Below are positions 10,091-20,870 of a stretch of 64,000 nt of DNA, one piece after another. The notes under the pieces are model-generated. The model made no database searches. It was not told the origin of the DNA and was given only the letters and a program-made list of their open reading frames with translations. Numbering within the stretch: the stretch's first letter is position 1; each line of letters opens with the position of its first letter. The translations under genes were made by a program, and so were the position numbers. Source of the stretch: Dendrobium chrysotoxum (taxonomy: Eukaryota; Streptophyta; Magnoliopsida; Asparagales; Orchidaceae); contig CM034307.1 in NCBI GenBank assembly GCA_019925795.1, positions 15,087,197-15,151,196 on the forward strand, given 5' to 3'.

Positions 10091-11750
10091 CTAACATGCC
10101 ACAAAAAAATAACAAACACTAGAAAAAGGGTTAACTAATCTACGTGGGTGATAGTGCCTCTTCCTAGGTTTGAATAAAACATGCTTTAATGATTTTGAAA
10201 CAAATTCTTCAAAAGATGGAGGTGCATAAAACTGTGCAAAAGTAGGAGGTGTTTCATTTTTTTTCAAAAGCACTGATTTTAACTTTTAGAAATTCATTTT
10301 CTTTCTTCAAACTTGCAATTTCAAAGTTTAATGCTCCCCTACTACTCTCCACATCACATGCTAGATTGTCCAATTCTTTAAAAGCTTTTTCTAAATCAAC
10401 ATGCGAGATTTTCAGTAAATCATGTTTAATAATTAAATCAGAATGCTTTTTGTTCACCTCATCAAATTCATCAAGTAAAGACATGTGATTGCTGTCAAGT
10501 GTGGAATGATCTTTAACTACAGAATCATGCTCTTTTTGCAAGGTTAAGAAATTTAATTTCAGACTAGCATGCAATTTCTTAAGTTTCCTATAAGATGCGT
10601 GAATTTTTTTAGACACTTCAAATAATTGATCGCAAGTAAGCTCATATACCTCTTCTTGGTCAGACTGACCAGGATGATCATCTGCCATCAAACACAAGTT
10701 GGTTTCCTCCTCTTCAGCTTCAGTCTCAGAGGCGTCGGAAGCAGAATTTTCCTAGAACACCTTTTGAATCCTCTTCTTGTCCTTCCTGAATTTGGGTTTC
10801 TCCTCACCCTTTTCCTTGCTTGGGTGAGCTTTAAGTGTAGGACAATCAGCCTTAATGTATCCAGGCTTCTTGCATTCAAAACAAACAGTATCAGATGAAC
10901 CTTTAAAATTTTTACTGGACTTACCCTTGTTCCACTTCTAAAAGTTCTTATGTTTCTTCCTTAGAAAGCTTTTGAATTGCCTAGTGATTGAGGCAACATC
11001 ATCACTATCAGACTGAGAAGAATCAGTGTCAGTATCATTGGCCTTTAGCGCCATATTTTTCTCCTTCTTCTTCTCACCTGCATCAAGCTGTCTTTGGTTC
11101 ACCCGTTGCTCGTAAGCAATGAGTGACCCAAGTAAGTTGTCAATAAAATAATTATTCAAATCTTTCGATTCAGTAATTGCAGTTATCTTAACATCAAACG
11201 AAAAAGGCAAACATCTAAAAATCTTGTTCACTTTTTCATAGTTTGTAAGTTCTCTTCCTAAATCATGCAAAGAAGTGACTATCTGAGTGAACCTCGTATA
11301 TATTTCAGAAATAGATTCAGTAGGTTTCATGCAAAAAAAGTTCATAGTCATGCAGCAATATGTTTAACTAAGACTATTTGACTTCAGTTGTACCTTCATA
11401 AGTAATGCATAATCTATGCTAAATTTCTTTACTAGTTGTATAAGTAGAAACACGTATGTAATCCTCAGATTTGAAGGCATAAAAAAATAGTTCAAATATT
11501 TGGCATTCAGTTTGGCTAAGTCACGATCATCAAAAGTCCAATCAGTGAAAGGCAGTTCAGTTTTAACATTATTAATCATTCTAAAAGGTGGCTCATTGCC
11601 ATCCTTAACAAGCATCCACATGCGATAATCAATTGATTGAAGAAAAGTGGACATGCGAGTTTTCTAAAAATCAAAAGGTATATTATCAAACAATGACGGT
11701 CATGTAATTGAATAACCTTCAGCAGTATTACGATTACCAAAGTCAGCCAT
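10091..11750 (-). pseudogene. gag of element A (broken)
   Basis: A start at 11750 reads MADFGNRNT. The core segments SIDYRMWMLV and LAKLNAKYLNYFF (frame 11364-11654) and ESISEIYTRFTQIVTSLHDLG (frame 10938-11351) are typical of copia gag of the UBN2 type. A zinc knuckle at about 10842-10883 has C-x2-C-x4-Y-x4-C, with tyrosine in place of histidine. A coiled-coil segment (10254-10697) begins MCLMADD. A second Cys-rich motif near 10090-10140 is frameshifted by one base. At least four frame breaks separate these pieces. Confidence 0.88.
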
Positions 11751-11792
11751 TGATCAAATTCAAAAGTTTTTAAACTTAATTTTTGAATCCGT

Positions 11793-11803
11793 CTCTGATA
11801 CCA
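11793..11803 (-). other. Primer binding site of element A
   Basis: The sense strand reads TGGTATCAGAG two bases after the 5' LTR end. This matches the usual initiator tRNA-Met primer site of copia elements (TGGTATCAGAGC, from memory). Element C has the same site with one change at 36060-36070 and the same 2-base gap. Confidence 0.88.
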
Positions 11804-12179
11804 CTTAAAAGTTTGATAGTGATGTTAAGCCCTGATGAACTAGTCCCGAGGCTAACCAAGAAGGGGGGTGAATTGGTTATTTAAAAAATTCATGAGCAAC
11901 AGGAAAAATCTTCTAAATAATTTATAGCAAAAATAAGTAAACACAGAAACGAAAAGATCAACCACATATTTCACCCAAGCAGATAATAACAGAAAAATAA
12001 AGTGCAAAAAATTATCAGAAAGAGCACACCAAATTTTATAGTGGTTTGGTCAATTTGACCTACGTCCACCCCTCGGAGCCTCCACTCCGGGTATTGCACT
12101 AACAAGAAAGTGACTCTCCTTCTGCTCCCATAGCAAGGCGTAGAAGCCTGTACAAAACTCCTTTTCATCAACCCAGTGA

Positions 12180-12310
12180 GGCAGAGAACCTGAACTCCTT
12201 TTGCTCCCTCCTGAAGTGGGCAGAGAACCTGGACTCCTTTCGCTTCCTCCTGAAGCAGGCAGAGAACCTGAACTCCTTTCACTTCCTCCAGAAGCGAGCA
12301 AATAACTCGT
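12180..12310 (-). repeat. Three 39-bp tandem hairpin units (5' LTR of A)
   Basis: These are the same units as at 2177-2310. The middle copy keeps a perfect GCTTC / GAAGC stem. The third keeps it with one G-U pair and a changed loop base. The first has a mismatch at the stem base. Confidence 0.82.
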
Positions 12311-12530
12311 ATCTTCTTACGAACGATCCTCCTACAGAAAACACTGACAAGATGAGAGACGATGAACAGAGAAGATGACTCTGATCCTTTCTTGGAGCAA
12401 CCTTTTTGAAACCCTCACAAACTCCCCCTCACAAGATCCTCTGTCTCCCTCTCTCTCCCAAGCTCTCTCTCCCAAGGTTTCTTTGAAAAGGAAAGTGGCA
12501 AAAGATTTTTCTTGTTGGAAGAAAAAGGTC

Positions 12531-12537
12531 GTTTATA
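12531..12537 (-). promoter_or_regulatory. TATA-like box in the 5' LTR of A
   Basis: The sense strand reads CCTCCTATAAACGACC, at the position matching 2523-2530 in the other LTR. It is followed by a CT/GA-rich tract. As the 5' LTR, this copy would drive the element's full-length RNA. Confidence 0.5.
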
Positions 12538-12580
12538 GGAGGGCTCAAAATTTACCCTAAATCTCAACTGGTCGGCCAAT

Positions 12581-13262
12581 ATCATCCAGGATGATCGCTA
12601 GATTGTCCAGTACGATCAGATCAAAATCACTTGTTTCAGCCTAGACGATCTGGCTCTTCTGGACGATTAGTAAAAAAAGTTATTTCAATTGTCCCGTATG
12701 ATTCTACGATCATTTGGGACGATTAGTGTAAATCATGAATTTCGTCCAGATGACCGCTCTGGTCGTCCAGAGGAACTTGTGCTGACGACCTCAAAATGAC
12801 TTGATCGTCCAGGATGATATTCCTATCATCATATACAATTAGTTCAAAAAGTGCCAAAATTATCCTGATCACCGCTCTGGACGTACAGGTGAAACATGCT
12901 GGATGGTCAGGATTTTTAACACATCATCCCGTATGATCCTGCGATCGTCCAGGATGACATAATCGAACCAATCAGACCTTGATTACTTTCCTTAATCACC
13001 AGACTAATTTAGGCATGATTGTAATGGATCGTCCAGGATGATACACGTATCGTCTGGGACGATCAGATCAAATCTCTAAAAATAAAATTTGCCTAACTTG
13101 ATCTGGTGGCAGAGAATTTTTGATTTGAGCCTATCATCCCGTACGATGGATGGATCATCTAGGATGATCGGTTTAATTAGACAGACTTAACTTGGTCGCC
13201 CTAATTAGGGTTTCTATTTTTAATGGATCATCCAGGACAATGTGTATATCATTCAGGATGAT
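12581..13262. repeat. Paired palindrome array in the 5' LTR of A
   Basis: This is the counterpart of 2574-3251, with the same pairs and 6-bp spacers. Several palindromes have lost perfection through single C/T or G/A changes. Confidence 0.88.
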
Positions 13263-13526
13263 CAGAATAAAAATTTAACAGAAACTCTAATTCACTAAAA
13301 CTCTCCCCCTCAGTGTGTATGTGCAAGGTTACTTAGCTAGGGGATCAATTACATTACATTTGACTCAAGAAAAGGAAAAATTACATTTAGACACACTTGG
13401 ACCCGATCTTGAGTTGGCTTGAATTGCATTTGATCTTTTGTACCTGAAATGATTAGCCAAGTAAAATAGAACACAAACATGTTTTTTATCATCAAAACTA
13501 TACTTCATGAATCCAGATTTGCAACA

Positions 13527-13531
13527 GGCTA
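13527..13531. repeat. Target site duplication of element A, right copy
   Basis: GGCTA matches 1798-1802. Directly after it the LTR of E resumes with 'aaggatagtcacta', as expected from the LTR of C ('aaggagagacacta' near 43895). Confidence 0.9.
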
Positions 13532-13845
13532 AAGGATAGTCACTAATGGTTTGTGCAATACTCGTAGGGCACCTTCGGGGAGTGGATGTAGGTCAGGTAG
13601 GATCGAATCACTATAAATCTGGTGTGTTCTTTCTGATTATTATCCACATTTTATTTTACTTCGATTAACTTCTTGGATGAAATCTATGATTGATTTTTTT
13701 ATTATTGATTTAATTCATTTCCGCTGCAAGATATAAAAAGATATTTCTTTTTATTAAAGATGTTTTTTAAATATCCAATTAACCCCCCCTCTTGGTTAGC
13801 CTTGGGACTAGTTCTTTAGGGTTTAACACCCCTCATAAACTTTTA
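13532..13845 (+). repeat. 3' LTR of element E, second part
   Basis: The sequence continues the LTR broken at 1802. It contains the block shared with A and C ('ggagtggatgtaggtca', 13576-13595 region), the run CCCCCCTCTTGGTTAGCC, and ends AAACTTTTA at 13845, where A ends AAACTTTCA. The expected CA terminus is thus TA here. The target duplication of E cannot be tested because its left end is outside the window. Confidence 0.8.
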
Positions 13846-14443
13846 TTAACCATTGTATTGAAAATAAAACTCAACATTTTGACTTTAAAAAATGAAGGAA
13901 AGTCACCCAAATCAACTGCAACCATCATTACTATATGCCTTCTATAACATTCCATCATAGTTGGACATATGCAATGAAAATTTAAACCTTTTTCTAACCT
14001 GAACCCAGTCTTTGACATCTTACCCCTAGATTAGTCAGTGAAGTAAGAGAGTCAAGTCAAAATTTTTTAATTTTTCTTAAAATTTGTAAACCATTTGGTT
14101 GAAATCAAATTCAACTTATTGGGTCTCAATATTTAAGGAAAATCTTTCAATTCTCAAAATCTTAAACTCCTTTTCAAATCCATTCAAATCAAATCCAATT
14201 ATCATTATTATTTGTGCTTTTACAACATTCTCTTGTAGTCAAACATATATAGCGGAAATCTAAATTTAAAATTTGATATACCAAATTATAGTTCACTTCT
14301 ATATCTTGTCATTGTATACCATATTATAGCTCTTATAATTCGATATACGCGATAAAATATAGAAAACTTCTTTTCAAATTTAAAATTTAAAATTCTGATT
14401 TTAATCTTCTCCTTTCGAATTTCAGACAATTAAATCCTCTACA
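13846..14443 (+). other. Leader region of element B with a ~240-bp imperfect duplication
   Basis: No gene is visible. The segment starting 'aaccattgtattgaaaataaaac' at about 13848 recurs from about 14089 as 'aaccatttggttgaaatcaaatt'. The two also match further on ('tacaacattct', 'agtcaaacatatatagc', 'aatctaaatttaaa'). The stretch ends just before the ATG at 14444. Confidence 0.55.
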
Positions 14444-15250
14444 ATGGCCGAAAAGCCCCTTTTCTCGGTTGACCGAGAGATCCAAGTTGAAGAATTGATC
14501 CATACAACTATAATCCAGTTTGGAAGGGGGTTTAAGTACCTAAGGCTATCTATTAATGGAAATACAATTATGGATTATACTGCTGAAAGCGATAAGGAGG
14601 CTCCCGTAGTTGAGTTAGTAGTAGGGGCAGGGACTGACCTTCCTCCTATTCTTGAAATGGAGGTAGTTGTCACCCCCGTACCTACTGTGCCCTTTGCTCA
14701 GGAGGACAAGGAATATAAATCCACGGTTGGATCTGAAGTAAAACCAATTTTTGAGAAGGGATCTTCCAGCATTGAAATACTCTTTGGCAGCAAAAATGCC
14801 AGAAAGAATTATTTAAGAAGGGTGAGGAAGAAAATCACCAAATTAAGGAAGATAGTTGAACAGAAGGCTTTGAGTTTAGTTGAGCCTGAGGCTGTTGAGG
14901 AACTGCCGATCCCTGCCTCTTCTCCACTTCTAAAAGGGAGTCATTTCTACCCCCTCACAGTTGTTGCAGGGGAGGAGAGAGTTGCTAGGATTCCTAGCTC
15001 CCCACCTAGCCCGGTCGACTATTCTGTTAAGAAAACCCTGAAAGAGAAGCACACTTTAAGAGAAAAAATGTTAAGGAATATCATCCATACATGTGCTGCT
15101 CAGATAGGCCAGTCTAAAGAATTATACTTGAGACACCTGAAGGGCGTGATCTCTTATAAACTTGAGAAGAAAGTTTTGAAAGAAGAAAAGTCTGAAGTAA
15201 GAAACTTGACTCCTCAGCTAGTGAGGAGAAATAAAAAGGTTGTTAAATAG
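14444..15250 (+). CDS. N-terminal gag-region ORF of element B
   Basis: An open frame of 268 codons starts with ATGGCCG at 14444. It is the longest intact stretch of element B. The protein begins with about 60 mixed residues and continues with an acidic part. A lysine/arginine-rich helix follows (about 120-145, KNYLRRVRKKITKLRK), then a proline-rich linker and a second basic helical part (about 200-268). I recognise no named domain. Its place ahead of the conserved gag core fits either the N-terminus of a long Tat gag or a separate upstream ORF as in Ogre elements. The stop at 15250 (TAG) may be secondary, since similar sequence continues to about 15550. Confidence 0.55.
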   Translation: MAEKPLFSVDREIQVEELIHTTIIQFGRGFKYLRLSINGNTIMDYTAESDKEAPVVELVVGAGTDLPPILEMEVVVTPVPTVPFAQEDKEYKSTVGSEVKPIFEKGSSSIEILFGSKNARKNYLRRVRKKITKLRKIVEQKALSLVEPEAVEELPIPASSPLLKGSHFYPLTVVAGEERVARIPSSPPSPVDYSVKKTLKEKHTLREKMLRNIIHTCAAQIGQSKELYLRHLKGVISYKLEKKVLKEEKSEVRNLTPQLVRRNKKVVK

Positions 15251-16222
15251 CCTGTCACCTCAGTTCTTGTGGATGGATACCATTGGGTACCTCATCTTCC
15301 AGCTACAAAGAAGGAGGAAATAGTTTGAACTGGATCAAGTAGGGGTCACCCTCCCAGTGGTATACCACCAGTTCCCCCTCCAAGACTGTCAAGGCTAGCC
15401 GCTGTGATAGTTAAATCTAAAGAGATTATTAAGGATTTGAGAGTAGCAGATATCAAGGGCAAGAGGCCCATGTTGCCAGAAGAACCTAATATACCCAAGA
15501 AGTTGAGTAGATTTGTTGGGATTCAAATCAGAGATAACCAATTCAGTTAATAGTTGATGTCCCATAACTCCCCATTAAGGTATATGAGGATTCCACCCCA
15601 CTTGATGTTGGAGTTCATACTCAAGCACCCACATCACCAATGAAGGTAGATATCCCTCGGCCTATGAAGGATGTCACCCTTGGGACTACCGACACTGGGA
15701 CAATCGAAGGGTGGAGATAATTCTAGATACTGATGAAGAAATGCTAGACTAGTTAGTATCATAAATAGTCACTGAAGTGGATACCAAAGTTGAGAAGATC
15801 CTCTCCAAGTTGGAAGGAGAAGAACTTAACCAAGCACTTAAGTTCAAATGTTACTTACTAATCGACTCAGAAGCAATTGATGGCCGAACAGTCGATGAGG
15901 TGGTACAAGAGATCCAAGAGATCCTTAATTAGAAGGCTATAGAAGCCTTTAACCTAGATTTTGATGATTTATTGATGGAGGATTCAGTTGGGGATGTTTA
16001 TATGGTTGAGACCCGATCATCAATTAAAGATGCTGAGTCTTCAAGAAACCTATTTGATAAGGAAGAGCATGTGGTTGTAGATTCAGACTTGGATGATTTA
16101 GTCAAGTTAAGTGATAAAGATGCCTACATCAAGAGTCTATAGAAGAAGATCGAGCAGATGATGTTAAAAGTAGAACAAATACAGAATCAGCTCGTTAAAG
16201 CCAGCAATCTCAATCCAAGTAA
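15251..16222 (+). pseudogene. Broken coding stretch between the first ORF and the gag core of B
   Basis: Short frames persist with coding-like composition and many acidic residues, interrupted by in-frame stops (for example the TAG near 15548 and several near 15720-15930). The frames change register. No motif was recognised. The stretch most likely belongs to the same long gag. Confidence 0.45.
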
Positions 16223-16783
16223 TTGCAACCTATAGTTCAGACAGTGGGTGAGCACAACAGGAAAGTAGATTCAAACCCCATGGTTCCAGAGGTTACTTTC
16301 CCAGTCTCTCCAGCTGATAAAGACATTCTTCATATGATTAAGACTCAGGTAAGGGAGGCCATGGCCCATTCCCAAGGAACTGCTTCTATTCCAAAGGGTA
16401 GGCCATACCCCGAGGAGTACAATTTAGTTCCTTACCCGAAGGGCTTTGTGACACCTTCTTTTAAAGTTTTTAGCAGTTTAGAGAACCCGAGATAGCATCT
16501 GGCCAACTTTCGAGCGAGCCACTACAATGTAGGATGGTCGGATGCTCTACTCTTTTATTAGTTCGTGAGTAGTTTGTCCGGTATTACTTTTGAGTGGTAT
16601 GTAAATTTGCCAAATGGTTCAGTGAAAACTTTCACAGATCTTGAGGGTCTATTCTTGAAGAGATTCTCAGGAGCTCAGCAGCGTGTAACCATTTGTGATC
16701 TTGTCATAAAAAAAAAGCCGGGTGAGTCTTTGGTTGAGTATATCTTGAGGTGGCGAAATCTCTCGATAAAGTGTGAACCCTAA
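16223..16783 (+). pseudogene. gag core of element B (broken)
   Basis: The frame 16223-16495 has the Tat-type lead-in GRPYPEEYNLVPYPKGF followed by a stop. The frame 16565-16783 holds the retrotransposon gag core with GITFEWYVNLP, a TFTDLEGLFLKRF segment and PGESLVEYILRWRNL. The stop at 16495 and another near 16560 separate the two. This is the capsid-forming part of a gypsy polyprotein. Confidence 0.8.
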
Positions 16784-18221
16784 CTGCAAGAGCAACACGC
16801 AGTGGAAATTCTTTAAAAAATATCTATGGGCCAATTGCTTTTCTCTTGAAGGGTTTGATTATCAAAACCTTTGAAAAACTCCTTAATAAAGTAAGTAATC
16901 TACATGAAGAGGCTTCCAAAATGCCATTCCTGAAAGATTCTGTTGAAGAAAAGAAGGCTAGTAAACCATTAAAGTCCTTTGAAAAAAGAACATCAATGGT
17001 TTAAGCTATCGAAAAAGGGAAGAAGCTAGTTAATGTTCAGTGAAGTTATCCTTCAGTTCAACAAACTCAAAAATCTAAACCTTTTCATGTAACTCCTCAA
17101 CCTACAATAGAGTTTCACCATATTACTTTTAATAAGAGATTGGCTCGCCCGTATCTGTTTAAAAAGGAAACAGTGAGAAAGATCTTTAAGAGCCTTCAGA
17201 AAAACCTGGACTTTCGATTACTAGAGGCCAAAAAGCCAGAAGAGGAAAATAAGAAGGATGATTCAACTTTTTACCCTTAACACCGTATGTTGAGCCACAC
17301 AATCAAAGACTATATCATCTTCAAGGACTGGCTTGAGAAAAATTTTCGTCAAGGTAACATAGTCATTCTAATGGAGTACATGGTCGATCTAGATCAGTGG
17401 TTTATTAAATCAATGTCAGGTAAGTGTTCAAACCTTTCTCTATCCATTGAAGATGGTTGGGATATAGCACTATCCCAGGCCTTTAAAAAGTTGATTAACC
17501 AATTTTTTCATCTTTCTCAACAGTTACCGATGAGAGCCCAGGGTCGGATCTGGGAGGCTGACCTAGAGGCTTCACAAGAGGACATTGGGATAGTTTCCTC
17601 TCTAATAGTTGTATGGACTACTGTAATTAAAAAAAATGAAAAGAGTGAACCTTTTGTAGAGAGGAAATTTATTGATGATAAATGTGTACAAGTGGTGGAT
17701 GGTGGCTCAAAACCACTGGCCCCACTAATGTTATCTGACTTTTACTTTGTCCCATCAAAGACAAAGGGTCAAAAATTAAATAAAAAGACTGATCCTTCTG
17801 CACATATTTTGATGATTAATATTTAAAATTTAATTTTAAATGACTCTTCTATTAAAAATAATTTAGAATTGGCTGAGATCAATCAAGAAGTTTAAAAACT
17901 CAGCTCTCCAGATTTGACCCCTCAAGAGAGAAATGAATCTGATGTCTTATCAGATGGTGATACCCCTCAAATTAATTTTCAGGGGGGTCCTGTCATGATA
18001 GACTTTTAGGATTCAGACTCCCACTCAGAAAATGACAATCACTCGCCTAAAGAGAACGTAGACCCCTCATAGTTTGTCCTTCTAATAAGATCATGCAAGT
18101 ATAATTATGTGGTGGCAAGGTTTTACCCCCTAGGCTTCCTCCCCAGGAAAAAGGAAAGCAAGTTTCCTCTGATGATCCAATTCAAATCCAAACCGAACAA
18201 TCTAATCCCCCTTCAAATCCA
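16784..18221 (+). pseudogene. C-terminal gag to protease linker of element B (broken)
   Basis: A 179-codon frame (17287-17826) starts in a segment HRMLSHTIKDYIIFKDWLEK. This is the counterpart of the Cys/His segment that ends Tat gag proteins (usually with a cysteine before the first histidine and after the aspartate); here the cysteines are absent. The rest is a low-identity linker with stops. Confidence 0.6.
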
Positions 18222-18765
18222 TTGGATCCTGATGTTAATGTTCCAACTGTTGATTACAACGTCTTAGCTCATTTTAGGAGGTTGCCTGCTAAGTTGAGCA
18301 TCTACAATGCCCTCATTCTTTCAAACGAAATGAGTGAGACTCTAATTATAGCACTTCTCATCCCAGAAATTTGTTTAGCTCAGTTGGCTTTGACTTTCGA
18401 AGAAGTTATATTTCAAAAAAATCCCATGAGTCACTTTCTCTAATAAAGATCTACTCCTTAGAATTATCAATAATTACCGCCCACTTTACGTTACTATAAA
18501 CATGGGCAAATTCAAGTTATCAAGAGTCCTCATTGATTCGGGTGCATCGGTCAATGTGATGAACATAAAGACCCTCGCATACCTTAGGGTTAATACTAGC
18601 ATGCTCTCAACTAACAAGTTGGTGCTTAGTGGGTTCCATGAAAAGGGTGAGAAGGCTTTAGGTTCAGTTACCCTTCTTCTAGAGATAGGAGAGTTAAAAA
18701 TTAAAGGGAAATTTCAAATAATTCATTTGGCAATGTCCTCTAATGTGCTCTTAGGTAGGCTCTAG
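18222..18765 (+). pseudogene. Aspartic protease region of element B (broken)
   Basis: The frame 18222-18443 (DYNVLAHFRRLPAKLSIYNAL) is the conserved segment just upstream of Tat proteases. The protease frame 18502-18765 has VLIDSGASVNVM with the catalytic DSG at 18535-18543 and ends in SSNVLLGR. The catalytic triad is intact, but the frame is closed by a stop right after the GR and by breaks upstream. Confidence 0.82.
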
Positions 18766-19980
18766 ATCCATGAGTATAGGATGGTTCCTTCTACCCTACA
18801 TTAATTCATCAAGTGCCAACGAGCTGGCATTGAATGCAAAATTAAGGGTAATTTGCAACCATTATCTATTTATGAGATCAGAATCGATGAGGATGCAACA
18901 TCTATCTACCCAAAGGGTCCACTACCTATTCTAAGGAAGAGATTAATGTCAAGGAGGAAAAAGCAGAAAGTTAAAGTTTAAGAGCAATTCAAAAGTTAAG
19001 AAAAGAGAAAGTCAAAAATCAAAAGAAATAAAATTCCAGTAGCGAAGATGATGTCGAGCGCGTGGTCTTTAGGCCTCCAAACAGTTTACCTCAAAGAGGT
19101 GGGAGGATGATCCAAAGAGCATGCGGGCGAGGCCGTCCTTCAGTTGAAAAAACAAGTCCCCCAATATATATTGAACTTAAATCAAGTTCTGATGAAGAAT
19201 CAAGAAAGAGGGGGCTAAAGTTGCTTTTGACTATACAAAAATTAATCCTCCTCTGAAGTTTGATCTCACCTTAAAATGGGATAGCGATCAGGAGGGTACT
19301 AAATCAAAAGTTCAAAGTGATGAGCTTGAATTGAGTCTATATAAAAATCTTAGTAGGGCAGTTGAATCCTTAACCTTAACCTCACTGTCTATTAATAGGG
19401 TCTCAGGGTTAGTAATTAGGGATGCCCCTAAATTAGATGAAGATATAAGGAAACTCTAGAAGTTCTTCTCTGGCTCTTCCTCCTCAAGGAATAAAGATGA
19501 TGTAATCCTTGAGGAGGTAAATTTTAACAAAATAATGAAATTACCTTTTGGTTACTTTCCTATTGGTGTTAAACTCTTATCTCTAAAGGTCTCGCTCCAA
19601 GTCAATAGACTAAGGGTCAAGCTAGATACCATAAAAGTATCTAGAATTCAAAATTTAATAAGAATTGGACAAGTGGTGTCGGCTTTGGTATCGTTAGTTC
19701 ATTTGACGATGATGAATTTTGTTTAATGATAACTAGTCATCCTAAATCTAAAAATGTCCCTACTAAAGTCATCAATTCACTCGATAGACTTTGTTTGGAG
19801 ACTTTAGATGATTCTGATAAACTTCAGGTTCAAGATGTTCCCCCTAAATTTGAAGAAGAAATTAAGTCGACAATTGATGAACTTAAAGAAATCAACCTTG
19901 GAACAGAGGATAACCCTCGCCCCACCTTCATAAGTTCTTTGTTGAGTGAGGATGAGTCTAAGGATCTAATTTAACTTCTC
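18766..19980 (+). pseudogene. Protease-RT linker of element B (broken)
   Basis: Short frames at 19062-19256, 19535-19726 and 19726-19974 have coding-like composition. The last (EEEIKSTIDELKEINLGTEDNPRPTFIS) is the usual Tat stretch leading into RT. Several stops and frame changes occur. The linker is long, as in many Tat elements. Confidence 0.6.
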
Positions 19981-20870
19981 TCTGAGTTTAAGGAATGCTT
20001 CGCCTGGACATATGATGTAATGACGGGATTATCTGCTGATGCAGCAATCATAAACTTAGAATTCGACATGATGCCATTCCTGTCAAGTAAGCTCCATGAC
20101 TCATGCTTTTGGAGATTAAACAACAAGTCATTTCTGAAGTCAAGAAGTTGGCTGAAGCTGGATTTATTTGAAAGGAATAATATCCCTCTTAGGTAGCTAG
20201 CGTCGTGCCGGTTCAAAAGAAGAATGGTCAAACTCGAGTCTGTGTTAACTATAGAGACCTGAATAAGGCATGTCCCAATGATGAATTTTCTTTGCCAATT
20301 ATAGAATTGATGGTGGACATTGCATCCTCATACGTTGTTTTCTCCTTTATTGGTGGCTCATGTGGTTATATCCAAATCAAGATGGCCCCAGAAGATGAGA
20401 GAGACACTGCATTCAGAAGTTCTATAGAGATCTTTTGTTATAAAGTGATGCCCTTTGGTCTTAAAAATACTGGTGCAACCTACTAGTGGGCCATGACTCA
20501 TATCTTTGATGACTTAATCCACAGTCAAGTCGAGTGCTATATCGATAATTTAGTTGTCAAGAGTAGAGTGAAAGAGGCTCATCTTTATGACTTAAGAATC
20601 GTCTTCGAGCGATTGTGCCACTATAACCTTAAGATGAATCCTTTGACGTGCACTCTTGATGTCATGTCTAGAAAATTTCTAGGTTTCATAATCAGGTACC
20701 ATGGAATTGAAATTGATCCTGCCAAGATCTAAGCTATCTTAAATATGCTGCCCCCTAAAAGCCTCACCCAACTGAGGTCTCTTCAGGGCAGGCTGGCGTA
20801 TATAAGAAGATTCATTTCTAATCTTTCTTGAAGATGTCAACCGTTCTCTATCCTAGCTAAAAAGGATGCC
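19981..20870 (+). pseudogene. Reverse transcriptase of element B (broken)
   Basis: Recognisable blocks are ECFAWTYDVMTG near 20000, VPVQKKNGQTRVCVNYRDLN (from 20205), GYIQIKMAPEDE, VMPFGLKNTGATY and CYIDNLVVKSR, then the FLGFII block. The catalytic YxDD is changed to YIDN at 20538-20549 (second aspartate to asparagine, a G-to-A change). In-frame stops fall at 20486-20488 and near 20195. The enzyme would be dead. Confidence 0.9.

Larger units (their letters stand above)
1803..13526 (-). mobile_element. Complete Sirevirus-like Ty1/copia element A, inserted in the LTR of E
   Basis: The element is about 11.7 kb and reads right to left. Its order on the minus strand is 5' LTR (11806-13526), primer site, gag, protease, integrase, RT, RNase H, a long spacer, a third ORF (3809-4954), polypurine tract and 3' LTR (1803-3516). 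Integrase before RT defines Ty1/copia. The gag with a coiled coil and zinc knuckle, the tRNA-Met-type primer site and the extra ORF after pol suggest the Sirevirus lineage. Gag and pol are broken by stops and frameshifts, so the copy cannot move by itself. By eye the two LTRs are roughly 90% identical with mostly C/T and G/A changes, so the insertion is old but younger than E. Confidence 0.93.
11806..13526 (-). repeat. 5' LTR of element A
   Basis: This is the partner of 1803-3516 with the same module order. Its + strand left end reads TAAAAGTTTGATAG, so the terminal TG has mutated to TA in this copy; the right end TTTGCAACA is intact. The full-length match and the GGCTA flanks define it. Confidence 0.93.
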
